Source: Phytophthora quininea
Taxonomy: Eukaryota; Oomycota; Peronosporomycetes; Peronosporales; Peronosporaceae
Assembly (NCBI GenBank): GCA_011947345.1
Contig: JAAVTG010000036.1
Span: 1-50,753 of the forward strand
Length of the DNA stretch: 50,753 bases
Direction: 5' to 3'
A model generated the notes under the pieces. It saw only the letters and a list, made by a program, of their open reading frames with translations, had not been told where the DNA came from and searched no databases. Each line of letters starts with the position of its first letter. Within the stretch, counting starts at the first letter, position 1. Both the position numbers and the translations under genes were made by a program. Below, one piece after another: positions 1 through 9,831 of this stretch.

Positions 1-2
1 TT

Positions 3-182
3 TGGTCTTCGTGTCCTCACGAGACCCGAAGACCATCGATAAGATTTATCGATTCCTTTGATCTTGGAGCAGATGAGTGGATCTACAACAGCAAGACACG
101 CTACTTATTTCGGACCCTCGAAACGGAGAACTCAACGCCTAGTTGGGCTATAAGGCCCACGGGGCGACGAAAGATAATGTAA
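3..182 (+). CDS. 3' end of an upstream gene (partial)
   Basis: A reading frame open from the window edge for 59 codons ends at a TAA at 180-182. Its composition (for example FDLGADEWIYNSKTRYLF) looks like real protein rather than a shadow frame, and it lies just upstream of the E2F promoter. No domain is recognised and the start lies outside the window. It could also be a chance open frame. Confidence 0.3.
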   Translation, partial: WSSCPHETRRPSIRFIDSFDLGADEWIYNSKTRYLFRTLETENSTPSWAIRPTGRRKIM

Positions 183-289
183 ATCCCTGCAATCTCGTTC
201 TCGTGGCATATTCGCCGCGACCTGCAGCAAGAAGTCCGACTGCGCTTGAAGCGCGTTCTGATTGGCGGAATTTTCTGAGTTTAAAAAAT

Positions 290-298
290 GGCGCGAAA
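290..298 (-). promoter_or_regulatory. E2F-type binding site upstream of the E2F gene
   Basis: GGCGCGAAA on the plus strand reads TTTCGCGCC on the minus strand, a perfect match to the E2F consensus TTTSSCGC. It lies about 125 bp upstream of the proposed start codon at 422. Confidence 0.6.
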
Positions 299-309
299 TT
301 CAAATTTGT

Positions 310-317
310 TTTGGCGC
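310..317 (+). promoter_or_regulatory. Second E2F-type binding site
   Basis: TTTGGCGC, inside TTTTGGCGCG, matches the E2F consensus on the plus strand. It lies 11 bp from the first site and in the opposite orientation, as in E2F promoters known to autoregulate. Confidence 0.6.
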
Positions 318-421
318 GTCAACGTTTGAACCGCGTGTCAAAAGGTCTTCCCATTTCTATAACTGACAGCGCGCAGCTCGGAGGCGAGTCTGCTCTGCGC
401 GTCTGTATCCGCTGTCCGCCC

Positions 422-2615
422 ATGACCGAGGACATGATGAGCCCCGTGCGCAAGACACAGCGCACTACGGAGCTGCCGGTCACGCCGGGAAAGATTCAGG
501 TGCGATACAGAGCTGTTCTTTCAACCGTTTAGAACATTTCTAACGGGATTTCTAACCGCATGACACAAGTTGATCGAGTGCCGCATCCACCAGCCCAGCC
601 CCAACCGGACAGAGGCTGCAGCCGCCATGATGCACCTTCTCACGGGCAGCCAGCCCTCTGCCAACCCACCCAAGGTCAAGCGCAGATACGTGCGGCGAGC
701 TCCGAAGAAGGCGGGCTCCGTGGCCAAGCGGCAGATCAAGACGGCGTGGTTAGAAACTGGCGAGAAAGGCGACGTTTCTAAACCCAAAGACTCGCTGGGG
801 AAGCCTCCCGTTAAGAGAAGCGCGAAAGCAGAAGAGAAGACTGGCGACTGGCGGATGGAGGGAGACGAGGTCAAGTTTATCCCCTTCCGAGAGTACAATC
901 GCAAGGAGAAGTCTCTAGGGCTGCTCTGTGAAAAGTGCGTGCCCTTGTTTCGTATTAGAAACCATTTCTGAAGGCTCTAACCTTGTTGTTTCGTAGCTTC
1001 CTGAAGCTCTACCGAGACGACAAGATCGGCGAGGTGTGTTTGGACAAGGCGGCCACCGAGTTGGGGGTCGAAAGGCGACGCATCTACGACATTGTCAACA
1101 TTTTGGAGAGTATCCACCTCGTCAGCCGCAAGAGCAAGAATCTCTACAATTGGCACGGGTTGGCGTCGCTGCCAATGTCAATCACCGCCATGAAGGTATA
1201 ACTACTTTTTCATTTGCTTTGCTGGGAGATTTATATCTAATATTTGATTCGTTTATTTTGTATTCTAGCAACGGTATTTGGAAATGCACCAAAGTTCTCC
1301 ATCCACTGGAGTCGAGTATCCCCGATAAAAAGTAAGGGAAAAAAGATGCTATTATTTTTTGGTGAATATGCTAAACTTCCTGTGTTAGATGACCGGCGGC
1401 GAGGAAATCCCTATCGAAGCTCAGTCAAATGTTTGTCCAGCTCTTCTTGGAAAGGTGTGTGGCACAAGTATCTTTTTTATTTGATAATTGTTGTTCTGAA
1501 TTTTATTGTATTTGCTTGGTTTTTGCTGTAGGAGGATTGTATTATCCCACTGGACCAAGCTGCCAAACAACTCATCCAGTTGGAAGACAGTGAGAGCGAG
1601 GGGGACCGGCTTCTAAAGAGTACGATGCCCATTCCTGATGATTTTGAGTTCATTTTCTAACGTCACGTTTGATCAGCCAAGATTCGCAGACTTTACGACG
1701 TTGCGAATGTATTAGTTAGCGTTGGACTGATCGAGAAGTTGCAGCTCTCCAACTCTCGAAAGCCTGTCTTCCGGTGGAAATCACGCAGTCAACCTGCCGA
1801 TCAGGACGAACCCATGGTGAAATCCGAAGTAATTGTAGCAAAGCCGATTCCTACGTACCCTCCCGGCATGAAACCAGAAACGATATCGTCAGCAGATACA
1901 ATACAAGACGTGGACATGGCCAAGTCGCCTCAGTCCTGTGACAGCGACATGTTCGAAGAAGGAAGCGATTCCCAATCGGACTCGAGCAACTGCAGCGCCA
2001 AATGGAAGCAAGACGAGCAAGAAGCAAGTGATGATAGTATGTCAGACGGCGATTCGTCAACCAAACGCAGTCGACCCAGCGAGAGGAAGTCCAGTACAGC
2101 AAGTGAAGGCAAAGTCTGCTTCGAATGGACCTCAGCAACATGCCAGTCCACCCGCAAATAATCCTTGCGGAACAGCAAGAAGCCTTGAATCAGTACATGC
2201 TGCAGTACTGCCAAGAGTACGTCGACTATCTTGCTCAGCATCATGGCGATGACGTTTCGTCCATCGCCACTGAAGAAACCCCACCAAGGTGGCTGGAATG
2301 ACCAAACACAATGGGGGCACACCTCTTGCTGACGAGATCCAAAATCTGCTGTTGTCAGAGAGTTCCCAGTCCGTCGCTGAGATTGTGGCAGCTCGAGTAC
2401 TGAGAAATCCAAGACCGCCGATCGCTGTCGAGCCCGAGACGGAATTGAGTCCACGGCCTTCCGTCCTCGCTTCTTTTGTCAAGACGGTCTCTCCAGCAGC
2501 TTCAGCGTCTCGATCTACTGCAAGACCTGCCAGCACTGTGTCGAAAGACGAAGAGGAACAGTACGATGCTCCTCGCAACCTCATCATGGCTCTTCAACCG
2601 CGCTCCCAGTCCTAG
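422..2615 (+). CDS. Atypical E2F transcription factor (two DNA-binding domains, E2F7/8 or DEL type)
   Basis: Cell-cycle transcription factor expected to bind TTTSSCGC sites without a DP partner. Seven exons fit: 422-499, 570-934, 997-1195, 1269-1331, 1389-1454, 1532-1619, 1677-2615. The first winged helix spans exons 2-3 (KSLGLLCE, then FLKLYRDDK, then RRRIYDIVNILES). The second spans exons 5-7 (KSLSKLSQMFVQLFLE in one frame of exon 5, PLDQAAKQLI, then KIRRLYDVANVLVS and RKPVFRW). Reading straight through needs about five one-base additions: the CCCC run at 1320-1323 (removing an in-frame TAA at 1326), AAA at 1405-1407, AAA at 1451-1453, AAA at 2111-2113 and GG near 2288. The C-terminal part after the second domain is acidic and Ser-rich with a predicted helix around 2180-2250. 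The two paired domains make the family call firm. Whether the gene is intact depends on the base calls. Confidence 0.8.
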
Positions 2616-2691
2616 GCAATAGTAGAGCATTTAAAAAATGTACATGTAGTAGTTGATGTCTTCATTTGTTTTACCGCATGCAGACTCGTGT

Positions 2692-4302
2692 TTACTGCTC
2701 CGTTCTCTGTCGAGCTTCGATCGCAAGTTGGTCCCAGTTCCAGCTGCGCAGCATGTAAAGTGCCAGCGCTACGACCGTCGAAGTGATGCCGACGCCGATG
2801 CCAATCCACAAACCTTTGACTCCGAGATTGGTAGCGAAAGCGAGCACTGCGCCCAACGAAATGCCTGCTCCGTAGTAGCCCACCACGTTGGCGATAGCAG
2901 CAGGCTTCTGCTTGCCAGCTCCTCTGAAGATTCCTTGCATAACAGCGTTGAGACCATCCGTGATCTCAAACGGAGACCAAAAGGCCATGATCGTAGACGC
3001 CAACTGCAGACTTTCGCCTTCGTTGAGGAACAGACGAGGGATGTGGTCGCTGAGGGTGTAGAGCAGCACCACAAAGACCAAGGCCAATGCAGTCGTCATG
3101 ACGAGCGACGCGATACAGGCCAATCTCGCCTTCTTGGGCTGGTTGGCGCCGAGACAATTCCCCACTCGAATGCTGGAAGCCACCGCGAAGCCGTAAAACA
3201 TCGTGTAAAGAATGACGTTGACGTTCATGAGCACCGCATGTGTTGACAGAGCCACGACACTGTCCGGGAGAACCCCGCGAGAATGGCGAGGATCTCAAAG
3301 GCCCAGACTTCCACGGCCATCATGAGCATTCCAGGGACGCCAATCCGCCAGAACATCCGCATATAACCAGCGGCAGCTCTCAGATTCCACCCACTCCACC
3401 ACTGCGTGAGCTTGTCGGGGTTCCACCAGAAATACGGTACCAGCAGGACGAACAGAGTGACATTGCACAATGTTCGCGCCACAGCGATGCCATTGAAGCC
3501 CATGGATGTATGGTACGCTAACCCGTAGCCAGCCGCGACGTTGACCACGTTGGCGACGACGGCGATGACGACTAGTGGCTTGAGAACGTTTTGAGTCGAC
3601 AAGACCTTGCGCACCATCTCGTAGAGAAAGAGGAATGGCAGTCCTGGTAACATCAGCCTGGAGAAATCGCGGGACAAGGACGTAACATCCTCATTCTGGC
3701 CCAGCACGTTGAGAATTGGTTCCGCGAAAAAGTTAACCACGAGCATGGGAACGAGGACCGTGAAATTGACTAAGATCCCCGTTTGAAAGTAGATGCCGAT
3801 CTTGTCGAATCTTTTGGCACCGTAGGCCTGTGAGCACAGCGTGTCGAGTGCAGACGAGAGGCCGTTTCCGATTGAAATGGCCGTGACGTTCAGAAGCTGC
3901 AAGAACGGCAGATGTATGAGTTTCTTGTCAATTTAGTCGTCATAAGCAGAGAAGAAACCAACATACCATGACTGAAATGGTAGCCGCGTCAACGTAGTGC
4001 TGGGAGTTAGGTGAATCCAAGTTGCCGGCGAGAAGCACTGACACGAATCCTGGAAGAAACTCCAACACTGTAGTCCCCATCTGAATCACATAGTGCAGAG
4101 TAGCAAGTCAGAACCAACGGTTGCCATTGTGATGAGTCCACCCCAGACTTACGACTGGCAAAACGAGTTTCAGCAGTTGTTGAACCTCCTCCTTCGTGTT
4201 CGGATCCGGCTCAGTTGATTGTTTCGGCTCGCCACGCAGATCATCGATCGCCACGTAAGACTCGTTCAGGCTTGAGCGTTTATCGACTAAAGGAACGGCC
4301 AT
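2692..4302 (-). CDS. MATE family multidrug/toxin efflux transporter
   Basis: Membrane antiporter expected to export organic cations or drugs using an ion gradient. Exons on the minus strand are 4302-4153, 4080-3967 and 3896-2692, with GTAAGT and GTATGT donors and introns of 72 and 70 nt. After a hydrophilic 50-residue N-terminus come MATE hallmarks: LDTLCSQAYGA in the first half, the VPYFWW loop, and VGNCLGANQPKKAR with IFRGAGKQ and NVVGYYGAGISLG in the second half. Total is about 490 aa with about twelve hydrophobic segments, normal for eukaryotic MATE. The frame breaks once, between residues AILAG and VVALSTHAV, at a run of four C (3273-3276 on the plus strand); one extra base restores it. 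It is tail-to-tail with the E2F gene, 76 bp apart. Confidence 0.85.
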
Positions 4303-5432
4303 CGTGTCAGTGGAGCGGTCGTTGGTTCCTGAGTGCCAAAAGGAAAATGTGAAGGTCGCCTTGCTCCAAATCGATCGGATACGTCATTGCGCCAGCGACG
4401 TCAACCTGACTAATTACGTCGTCTGGCCACCGACGTGAACATGCGGCCACTCGAACGTGATGATCCTCACAACTCGAATGCGTCACTGCACCACTGACGT
4501 GAACAATAGCGTGATACCTTAACGATTCGCGAGTTCCACTGGCCGGTTATTTTCCAATTTTAACGAGAAGGACGTCACCACCGCCAGGTTGAAAACAGTA
4601 TTATCGATGCGTTTCCAGCAATGCGATCTGGACAAAGATTTCGACGACCAGGTTGGCCCATCCACTGGCACCGCAGACAGCGACCCAAACACTCGGGACT
4701 GGAGGAACACAGTACACTTGAGCAGCCCGATCAACGAGATTGTAGCTACGCTGGTTCTGGTCCTCATTCGCATCTCCACTACCTAATTCCAAGGACCACG
4801 TTCTCGAACTTGGCATGGACATCAGAGTTTGATGCTGCTTCTTTGGATGTCTCATGGTGCTGCAGTCGGCGCGACAAGCTCGTTGTTTGGTCAGCACGTC
4901 TCCCGCTTTCTTGAATTTGCGGCAAGTTCTCGCAGGGGAAGCGTTCATCCAGCCTACAAACTCTCCATTTTTGGCAGATCGCGTGCGGTGCAATTGGACG
5001 ACCTTCAAGCCACAGATGGGCGGGGAGGGGAACCAGAGCTGGGGAGGAATCCGCTGGCTCAAGGGCAAGGGCACCGCTGGTAGCATGGCGGCGCCAAACC
5101 TCTAAGCATGCTCGACCTTGTAGCCCGGCGGATGATGGATGACACCGTCGACTGAGTGGTTGCCGTCGCCGCGACCGCCGCCGCTCTGGGGACCTCTCCC
5201 GACAAGTGATCTCGAGCTCAAATCGAGCTGGAACTGACGCAGAAACAATCCAGACGCCCTCGGCGCAGATGGCCCCAGCCCAAGCTGGGCGTCTCTCCTG
5301 AAATCAAGTCATTTTCTCGCGGGCGCCTCTTTGGAGTACGAGAAACGGACGGCACACCAACCGCTCGAGACGCAACGCGGACTCGCCCCACTTGGCAATT
5401 TCGATCCAACCTCCAAGCAATCTCAGTCCAAT
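4303..5432. other. 1.1-kb intergenic stretch with MATE promoter elements
   Basis: Several open frames of 60-160 codons occur on both strands (for example 4601-5086 minus and 4854-5105 plus), but none shows a recognisable domain, splice-consistent extension or convincing composition. The stretch next to the MATE start holds three related GACGTSAAC motifs (4397-4405, 4432-4440, 4496-4504). A small unrecognised gene around 4830-5105 plus cannot be excluded. Confidence 0.4.
4397..4504. promoter_or_regulatory. Three CRE/bZIP-like GACGTSAAC motifs upstream of the MATE gene
   Basis: GACGTCAAC at 4397-4405, GACGTGAAC at 4432-4440 and GACGTGAAC at 4496-4504 share the bZIP core ACGT in the same orientation. 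They lie 95-200 bp upstream of the MATE start codon at 4302. Function is inferred from repetition and position only. Confidence 0.35.
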
Positions 5433-6008
5433 ATGTCGCTCCGTGCTCGCTCCAAACGTGCTCGTCCGCAAACGCCGACTTCGAAGCACGCGAGTGGCGA
5501 CGACTTGACCATGTACATGCAGCCCAACCAGGACGACCAACCGATTCGCAAGCGTCCGATGATGACCGCCAACCTTCGATTCCTCGAGAAGATGCCGCCG
5601 TTGCGGGACTACCAGCGTGGACGGTTTGGTCGTCGGGGTGGCGTCGACGGTGGTGGCCCCAGTGCCATCAATACAGCAGACGGCGACAGCTCCTTGTGGA
5701 TGCGAGCTCTGGAAGAGTCGATGGAGGAGACGAGCTTCGTGACCGGAGAGTCCCCAACCAACGCCGCGCTGGTGGCCCCCGTGCCGCTCCCTGTGGCCAT
5801 GAACAGCAATAGAAGAGTCAGCAATTACGTACCAATGCCGGTTGCAGTCGCAAGAGTTTCGATGCCAACGACGTCGCCCAACGCCGCAATTCTGAGGCCG
5901 ACCGACGAAGAAACCATCCGAAGGAGACGCTTGTTCGCCTTGCAGGCAGCTCAAAGTAGCGGTAAAGACGACGAGGCTCGACCGGCCACCGAAGGGCTGG
6001 CATTGTAA
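5433..6008 (+). CDS. Small basic protein of unknown function
   Basis: An uninterrupted frame of 191 codons from ATG 5433; upstream codons in frame have no ATG. The N-terminus is strongly basic (MSLRARSKRARPQTPTSKH), followed by an Arg-rich stretch near residue 45, an RYQRGRFGRRGG-like segment near residue 65, and a C-terminal helix (PTDEETIRRRRLFALQAAQS). It has no signal peptide, membrane segment or known catalytic motif. Composition suggests a nuclear or nucleic-acid-associated protein, but that is inference. It is convergent with EXO1, 93 bp apart. The opposite-strand frame at 5304-6059 is treated as a shadow. Confidence 0.55.
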   Translation: MSLRARSKRARPQTPTSKHASGDDLTMYMQPNQDDQPIRKRPMMTANLRFLEKMPPLRDYQRGRFGRRGGVDGGGPSAINTADGDSSLWMRALEESMEETSFVTGESPTNAALVAPVPLPVAMNSNRRVSNYVPMPVAVARVSMPTTSPNAAILRPTDEETIRRRRLFALQAAQSSGKDDEARPATEGLAL

Positions 6009-6101
6009 AGAACTATACGCTAGGAATGACGAGTGGCTCGGCTCCTTCTCTTCCCGCATCTCCTTCTCTCCATTTTGGCCTTCGCTAGCTAGAAGCTCTT
6101 G

Positions 6102-8388
6102 CTATTGCTTGTTGATCGGGGCTAGTGGCTGTCGATGACTGCTGTTGGAAGTGTTCGCACTAGTGGCCGAGTGGTCGGTCCTCTTGTCACCTTCTTGACT
6201 GTCGTTGGTGCCCGCATCGATTTCGTCTCGTAAGATGCGGTCCCACTTCTCCTCGGCGTACGTGGCAATTGAGAAGGAGGACGTTCGTGTCCCCGAAGGC
6301 TGCACATTACGTTGATACGGCTGAATATCGGTTCCTAGCGATGCCCAGTTAAAGGTTGAACTTGCCGGTGGACGTGATTGACCACAGCCAAACGGTGTCG
6401 GTCGTACTGGCAGGTTCTTGTCCACGTTTGATGAAGTGGAGGACGAACGGGGAGACGACGCACGCTCGAATAGTTTGGGTCGCTTTACTTGAGGTGGTGG
6501 GGCGTTTTCTGCGTCTGCCTTGGAATTGATGTCGTTGTTGGGAGTCCTCCTGCTGTGTTGATGGTCATAGCTGGTGGATGCGTCAACTTTGCACAGCACC
6601 TCACCTTCAAAGCCGCTGCCTTTGCCATCGCGTCTTCGATGCGTCGGGTTTCGTACACGCTTGACATGGCTGCGCACTGGGCGGCTCTCAAGCTCCTTCA
6701 GGTCTTGCGCGGTGATATTCGTCGTACCAACTGGGGTTTGAGCCAACGCTGCTAAAGGCGTGAAGTTCTCGCTGACTTTGGGGCTCCGAAAATTGACAAT
6801 GTGGTCCGAAGACCCCAACACGCTGTCAAGGTGGGTCCACGACGATCTCGACGATGGCCGGGGCTTCTCGTACCGAATTTGGGACGGCATTGACCTCCGC
6901 TGATCTACAGGCGTGTCGGATTCACAGTCAAGTGAAGAGCCATCGTCCTCGGGTAGATCTCTAGCGTCAGTGGCAATTCGGGGTACTGTGTGTTGGTGAG
7001 GTACCGCTACGCCGCTGCTTTCGGACGAAGTTATCGATGGCAGCCCCGTGATCTTCGCATTCGCCTTTTGCTCTTCCTCCTGCAAAACTGCGGCGGCGGT
7101 GTCTTTCCACGCGTAGCTTTCCAGTGTTTTGGGGTCGACCAGGCCCGAAGCGATGGAGGCGACAACGTCGTCTCGGAGCTCTACGTTCCCAAGAAAGTTG
7201 AGCCCGATATCCACATGCGGTAATATATCCGTGGAGACGTCGAGAGGACTGAGCATTTTCAGTTTCTGTAAACCGGAAAACATTATCGTCGCTAAGAAAT
7301 AAATGCAATCAATCCACAAAGAAACGTTTGAACGTACAGCATCTCGAGGATCGAAGACCAAGTGATGACGATAAGTTAGAATTGACGAGTAGAACTGTTC
7401 AGCGAAGTTGTTGGGCACTTCGTATTTGCTCTGCAATGCCGCCAACACCTATTGCAACAGAAACGAATTAGTATACCCCCTTTTCACCACTTCACGCTGC
7501 ATTATACCTTGGGCATTGTTTTGTGCTGGTCCACCAACTTGTGCGCAATCCTAATGCCCACTCCAGGGACGGAGGGACAGTAGTCGCACCCGGCAAGCAC
7601 GCACATCTGCACAAACTAATCGCACCGAAGGAATCAGCTTCAAATACAGAGCATTTTCCAAGTCCCCACCATTTCTTCCGTCCAACCGACGAACGACAGC
7701 TCTTCGTTGGCACCGAGACTCCGTCTCTTGAGTTCACTTCCCCATCCGTCCTGCGTCAGCTTAAACAGCACCGTCTTGCAGCCATAAGGCAAGCAGTCCG
7801 AGTCGTCCGAAATGACCACGTCCACCATCTTGTGCCTGGACAGAAACGCCAACTGGGCGTCGGCCTCGTACGGCGCCACGTAGAATGTGACGTCCATCCT
7901 TCTGAGCACGTCCATGAGTTTGCGCACCATTTCGTTGGTGACGCTCACTGCTCTGGTGCAAGTCGTGAACAGTTCGCGGCTGTCTGCGTCTTGTTGTTGC
8001 TGTAGCAATTGCTGGGCCTTTTCCCTGAATTTTGCTCTGGATTTGGCTCTTGCAAGGTTTGTTTGAGATTTGGCAGGCAGTGGAGCACCGTCAAAGACCA
8101 GGATGGGCGTGATATTGTGCTCCTGCAGCAGCTTGAGCTGTTGCAGAGTGAAGTTGAGATACCTAGAAGTTAAGTAAGAATTAGGTTTCTGATAATAATT
8201 TATAAAAAGGTTAAATCGTTTCGTACGCATCGGTGTCGCGGCCCCGCACCAAGTCGACGCGGCAGCTGTAGGCACCCTTGTACAGCCAGCCAGACGCGTC
8301 CACTCCGACGGTCTTGCCTGCGTACTTGGACACGTGCACCTGGTCCGTCACGCTCTTGAGCTCCGGCAGCAGTTTGGGCACGCCCATG
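6102..8388 (-). CDS. EXO1: Exonuclease 1 (XPG/FEN1/Rad2 family)
   Basis: 5'-3' exonuclease and flap endonuclease acting in mismatch repair, replication and end resection. Exons on minus: 8388-8227, 8162-7670, 7606-7508, 7448-7338, 7265-6102. The XPG-N region starts MGVPKLLPELK and contains VGVDASGWLYKGAYSC (metal-binding Asp). The internal region has APYEADAQLAFLS and VVISDDSDCLPYGCK (catalytic acidic residues). The short exon 3 encodes MCVLAGCDYCPSVPGVGI, the helix-hairpin-helix region typical of EXO1. The segment FDPRDA then DPKTLESYAW matches the EXO1-specific end of the nuclease core. A Ser-rich, disordered C-terminus of about 330 residues follows. Length is about 677 aa, in the family range. 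All introns splice in frame and no base correction is needed. A palindromic E2F site sits 40 bp upstream of the start. Confidence 0.9.
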
Positions 8389-8427
8389 CTAAAAAGTTGC
8401 GCTCAATTCAAAATGGCAAAATTAAGT

Positions 8428-8439
8428 TTTGGCGCCAAA
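8428..8439. promoter_or_regulatory. Palindromic E2F site in the EXO1 promoter
   Basis: TTTGGCGCCAAA is a perfect palindrome carrying the E2F consensus on both strands, 40 bp upstream of the EXO1 start codon and about 280 bp upstream of the divergent LYR gene. EXO1 is a typical S-phase E2F target in other eukaryotes. Confidence 0.65.
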
Positions 8440-8716
8440 TTTCGATGGTCGTTAGAATACAAACATCAAGATATTCTGATTATCGAAAGCCAACGATCAC
8501 AAGCTCCTCCTCAATTCTTCGCAGGCAGTGGACGCTAATAGTGTCCGGCTTGATCTTCTCCCATTACTCCATGCCCCAGGCTACTATGTTGTCCTCGATT
8601 CGCCAGGGGTCGTCGCATTGATTACAAAGGAGCAATGGAGCAATGGAGACAAAGCCACGCGAGCTTGCGAAAGTTGCCTTTGTTGGCACTTGCAGTTCTT
8701 CCTCGACTGCCGAATC

Positions 8717-9017
8717 ATGCCTCTCTCGCTTGCTCAGGCGCAGCGCAACTCGCGCAGCCTCTATCGCCGTATCCTCCGTCAAAGTCGCCAGCTGGAGCCC
8801 ACCACCCGCGAGTTCTACCGCCGCTTTGCTCGAGTGCAGGTAAATACATGAAAACCATCTCACGTTTTCTTGGTTGTCGACTACTGAATGATATATTGTC
8901 TAGGGATTCCCGAGCTACGCTGAGGTGACGGACCCGGAAACCATCCAACACAAGATCCGACGTGTCGAGCAAGACATCCACTGCGTGCTACGTGACCACG
9001 GACTGCAGTCGTCCTAG
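8717..9017 (+). CDS. LYR-motif (complex 1 LYR) protein
   Basis: Small mitochondrial assembly-factor type protein. Exon 1 is 8717-8839 and exon 2 is 8904-9017, joined across a 64-nt GTAAAT...TAG intron, giving 77 residues. The LYR signature is clear: SLYRRILRQSRQL near residue 13, then REFYRRFARVQ and the downstream helix IQHKIRRVEQDI. LYRM proteins bind acyl carrier protein and help assemble respiratory complexes or iron-sulphur clusters in the matrix; which client this one serves cannot be told. Start chosen because the N-terminus then resembles the family. It is divergent from EXO1, with the palindromic E2F site between them. Confidence 0.75.
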
Positions 9018-9235
9018 AGTGTCAACAACTGAACTATCAATGCATTTCTTCCTTTCCAAAACCAGACTCTCGTCAAGATGCATCAGTCTTCTACTCACTC
9101 AGCAGTTCTAGTCGAGAATTCTGCAGTCGGGGGTGAATAAGAAGTGGTGAAGAGATGCGTTCTGTGTGGTTCCGCTTGGTCGCCAGTCCTAACACGAAGC
9201 GTACGTGGTGTACAATGTGGTAACACTGTCTGAAG

Positions 9236-9781
9236 ATGCTTCGGTGCATCAGCTCCAAAAGCAGTCAAGGGCACACACGAACAGGATATTATGTTGTGGG
9301 GGTTGCTGCCTCCGATCTCAAAGTGTACAAGAACTCGACAGCATTTCGCGACGGGAACTTCTTGTGTAAGACCGATGAACCTCTCAGTGCTTGTGGAGAA
9401 ATAGAAACAGACCACGTTATCATCGTTCGAATCCCCCAGGTCTTGCTGGTACCAGTCAGTGGACTCGGACGCGATGGGAGTGTCTGAGGTGGTCTTTATG
9501 GACCCCTGGTCTGTTACTGTCCCCCTCACAGGCAACCACGGCGTTGGAAAGTCGACTTTTTAAAAATGAAAGAAATCATTCGTGGACTGGAGAGCGGAAC
9601 GATATGGACAGTCGTGCTGGTATTTTATGCGAAATGCCAGAAGTCATGGACGGACGATGAAATTGGGTGCTACAAGCATATTGAATGCGTCAAGATTGAC
9701 TGTTCTAATGGCCGTGCCGAGTGGATCTCGAAGCAAGAAGGTGAAAAGTTGGCGATCGTCGTGGAAATTGGGTTCATATAA
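9236..9781 (+). pseudogene. Degraded Crinkler (CRN)-like effector fragment
   Basis: Three short frames on one strand echo Crinkler layout in order. The first (9236-9487) has a segment reminiscent of the LFLAK region and ends with HVIIVRIP, close to the HVLVxxP boundary motif. The second (about 9498-9563) carries a P-loop-like GNHGVGKST. The third (9566-9781) is an unassigned hydrophobic/acidic stretch. CRNs are cytoplasmic effectors of oomycetes. There is no intact start or single frame, so this is read as a remnant. The match is by motif order only and could be coincidental. The minus-strand frame at 9095-9535 is an alternative I find less convincing. Confidence 0.3.
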
Positions 9782-9831
9782 GTTTCTCGATCGATTTGTT
9801 ATGCGGGCTTTCATTTTGAATTAAATGCTAA

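Noticed and set aside
4..52. Two small inverted repeats (GGTCTTCG...CGAAGACC and ATCGATAA...TTATCGAT)
   Set aside because: Only 8-bp arms, within a frame that looks coding; expected by chance.
1326..1328. In-frame TAA in the fourth exon of E2F as a true truncation
   Set aside because: One more C in the CCCC run just before removes it, and with A-run corrections restores a full second DNA-binding domain, so a base-calling gap is likelier.
2037..2094. 58-nt intron (GTATGT...CCAG) in the E2F C-terminal region
   Set aside because: It splices into a poor frame. A single missing A at 2111-2113 gives a better, helix-rich continuation without an intron.
5304..6059. 251-codon open frame on the minus strand
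   Set aside because: It lies wholly antisense to the 5433-6008 gene, with low-quality composition (His/Arg/Val runs) and no domain.
9421..9450. TTCGAATCC resembling a tRNA T-loop
   Set aside because: No A-box, D-arm or acceptor stem pairs at the right distances.
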